Origin: Bog-1181 sp964565765
Lineage (GTDB): Bacteria; Oederibacteriota; PGYV01; Palsa-1178
Reading direction: 5' to 3'
Assembly: GCA_964565765.1 (NCBI GenBank)
Contig: CAZMGF010000048.1
Location: 1 to 16,119 of the forward strand
Length of the DNA stretch: 16,119 nt
Shown: positions 15,413-16,119 of the stretch, piece by piece
Numbering within the stretch: the stretch's first letter is position 1
Layout of the letters: each line of letters starts with the position of its first letter
Made by a program: the position numbers and the translations under genes
The notes under the pieces: generated by a model
Databases searched by the model: none
The model's input: only the letters and a program-made list of their open reading frames with translations
What the model was told of the DNA's origin: nothing

Positions 15413-16108
15413 TTACAAATACTTTTTAAAATTAAGGGACATTGAAACGCCCATTGTAGTCGAAATGTACATGGCCTTCACATACTGCCCCTTGGTAGCG
15501 AGCGCAGGCAGCTTGAGGAACGTCCTGATAAAATGTTCCACGTTCTCTGTTATATCCGCTTCGGAAAAGGAGGCCTTGCCGAGAAGCACGTGAACCACGC
15601 CTTCCTTATTGGCCCTGTATTCCACTTTCCCGCCCTTAAAATCCTTTACTGCTTTTCCCACGTCAATTGTGACGGTCCCGGATTTCGGGTTTGGCATGAG
15701 CCCTTTTGTCCCGAGTATTTTTCCGAGTTTACCCACGTCTTTCATCATATCCGGCGTCGCTATGGCTATATCGAAATCCATCCAGCCGTTCTTGATTTTC
15801 TCAATGAGATCCTCAGCCCCGACAAAATCTGCGCCGGCTTCCTGCGCCTCTTTTTCCTTCGGGCCCTTCACGAATACGATGACACGGACCTTTTTGCCGC
15901 TTCCCTTCGGGAGAGCGACCGTGGTCCTTATCTGCTGCTCGGCCTGAACCGGCTTTTTCGCGAGGTTTACGGAAATATCAATTGACTCGTCAAATTTCGA
16001 TGTGGCGGATTTTTTTAAGATCGCTACCGCCTCGGCTACTTCGTATATCTTTGCCGGATCCGTAAGCGGCCTTAAAGCCTTGTGCCTTTTGCTTTCTTTG
16101 GTTTTCAT
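15413..16108 (-). CDS. rplA: 50S ribosomal protein L1
   Basis: L1 forms the mobile L1 stalk at the ribosomal E site and in many bacteria represses the rplK-rplA mRNA. The 231-residue product matches the family length. It has the N-terminal basic segment MKTKESKRHKALRPL, domain I motifs (FDESIDISVNLAKKP, RTTVALPKGSGK), and the inserted domain II. The family signature GTKGLMPNPKSGTVT and the C-terminal segment TTMGVSMSLN follow. The ATG at 16108 is preceded by a purine stretch AGAGA near the window edge, so its ribosome site may be cut off. The gene is complete here. rplK would be expected just outside the window. Confidence 0.98.
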   Translation of the reverse strand: MKTKESKRHKALRPLTDPAKIYEVAEAVAILKKSATSKFDESIDISVNLAKKPVQAEQQIRTTVALPKGSGKKVRVIVFVKGPKEKEAQEAGADFVGAEDLIEKIKNGWMDFDIAIATPDMMKDVGKLGKILGTKGLMPNPKSGTVTIDVGKAVKDFKGGKVEYRANKEGVVHVLLGKASFSEADITENVEHFIRTFLKLPALATKGQYVKAMYISTTMGVSMSLNFKKYL

Positions 16109-16119
16109 AAAAAATCTCT

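Overview
This is a bacterial chromosome segment in which every supported gene lies on the minus strand, so transcription runs from high to low coordinates. It covers two universal blocks of translation and transcription genes: rplA-rplJ-rplL-rpoB-rpoC (16108 to 6486) and rpsL-rpsG-fusA (3174 to 79), followed by the first codons of a gene that by position is probably tuf. The RNA polymerase subunits point to a Gram-negative-type lineage: beta-prime carries the long insertion between the HVGGTASR and ITGGLPRV segments, and beta carries a charged coiled-coil insertion before VGDKISGRHGNKG. I cannot place the phylum from the sequence. The AT-rich spacers, moderate G+C and the mix of motifs fit an uncultured candidate phylum (Goldbacteria, Omnitrophota or Elusimicrobia-like), but that is a guess.

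Layout in transcription order. The first unit, ribosomal stalk plus RNA polymerase, has very short gaps (16, 45, 43 and 18 nt) and good Shine-Dalgarno sites. It ends in a textbook intrinsic terminator at 6438-6470. Next comes a roughly 2.8 kb accessory island placed between rpoC and the str operon: a 77-residue membrane protein, a complete GH36 alpha-galactosidase joined to it by an ATGA stop/start overlap, and a 152-residue secreted or anchored protein of unknown function. A 240-nt AT-rich spacer without a convincing gene follows. A near-consensus sigma-70 promoter (TTGACA, 16 nt, TATAAT) at 3317-3344 then starts the str operon.

The str leader is the most interesting part. Between that promoter and rpsL is a leader of about 137 nt containing an intrinsic-terminator-like hairpin with a U tract (3213-3252). 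rpsL itself appears to start at a TTG codon with a strong Shine-Dalgarno site. The open frame continues upstream to an ATG, so automatic callers may extend S12 by 29 residues across the hairpin.

Overall this is mostly an ordinary, highly conserved informational locus. The features worth a second look are the probable attenuator in the str leader, the TTG start of S12, the alpha-galactosidase island in a normally invariant place, and the lack of room for an L10 leader upstream of rplJ. I found no RNA genes, CRISPR arrays, insertion sequences or phage genes, and no evidence of a new multi-gene system.
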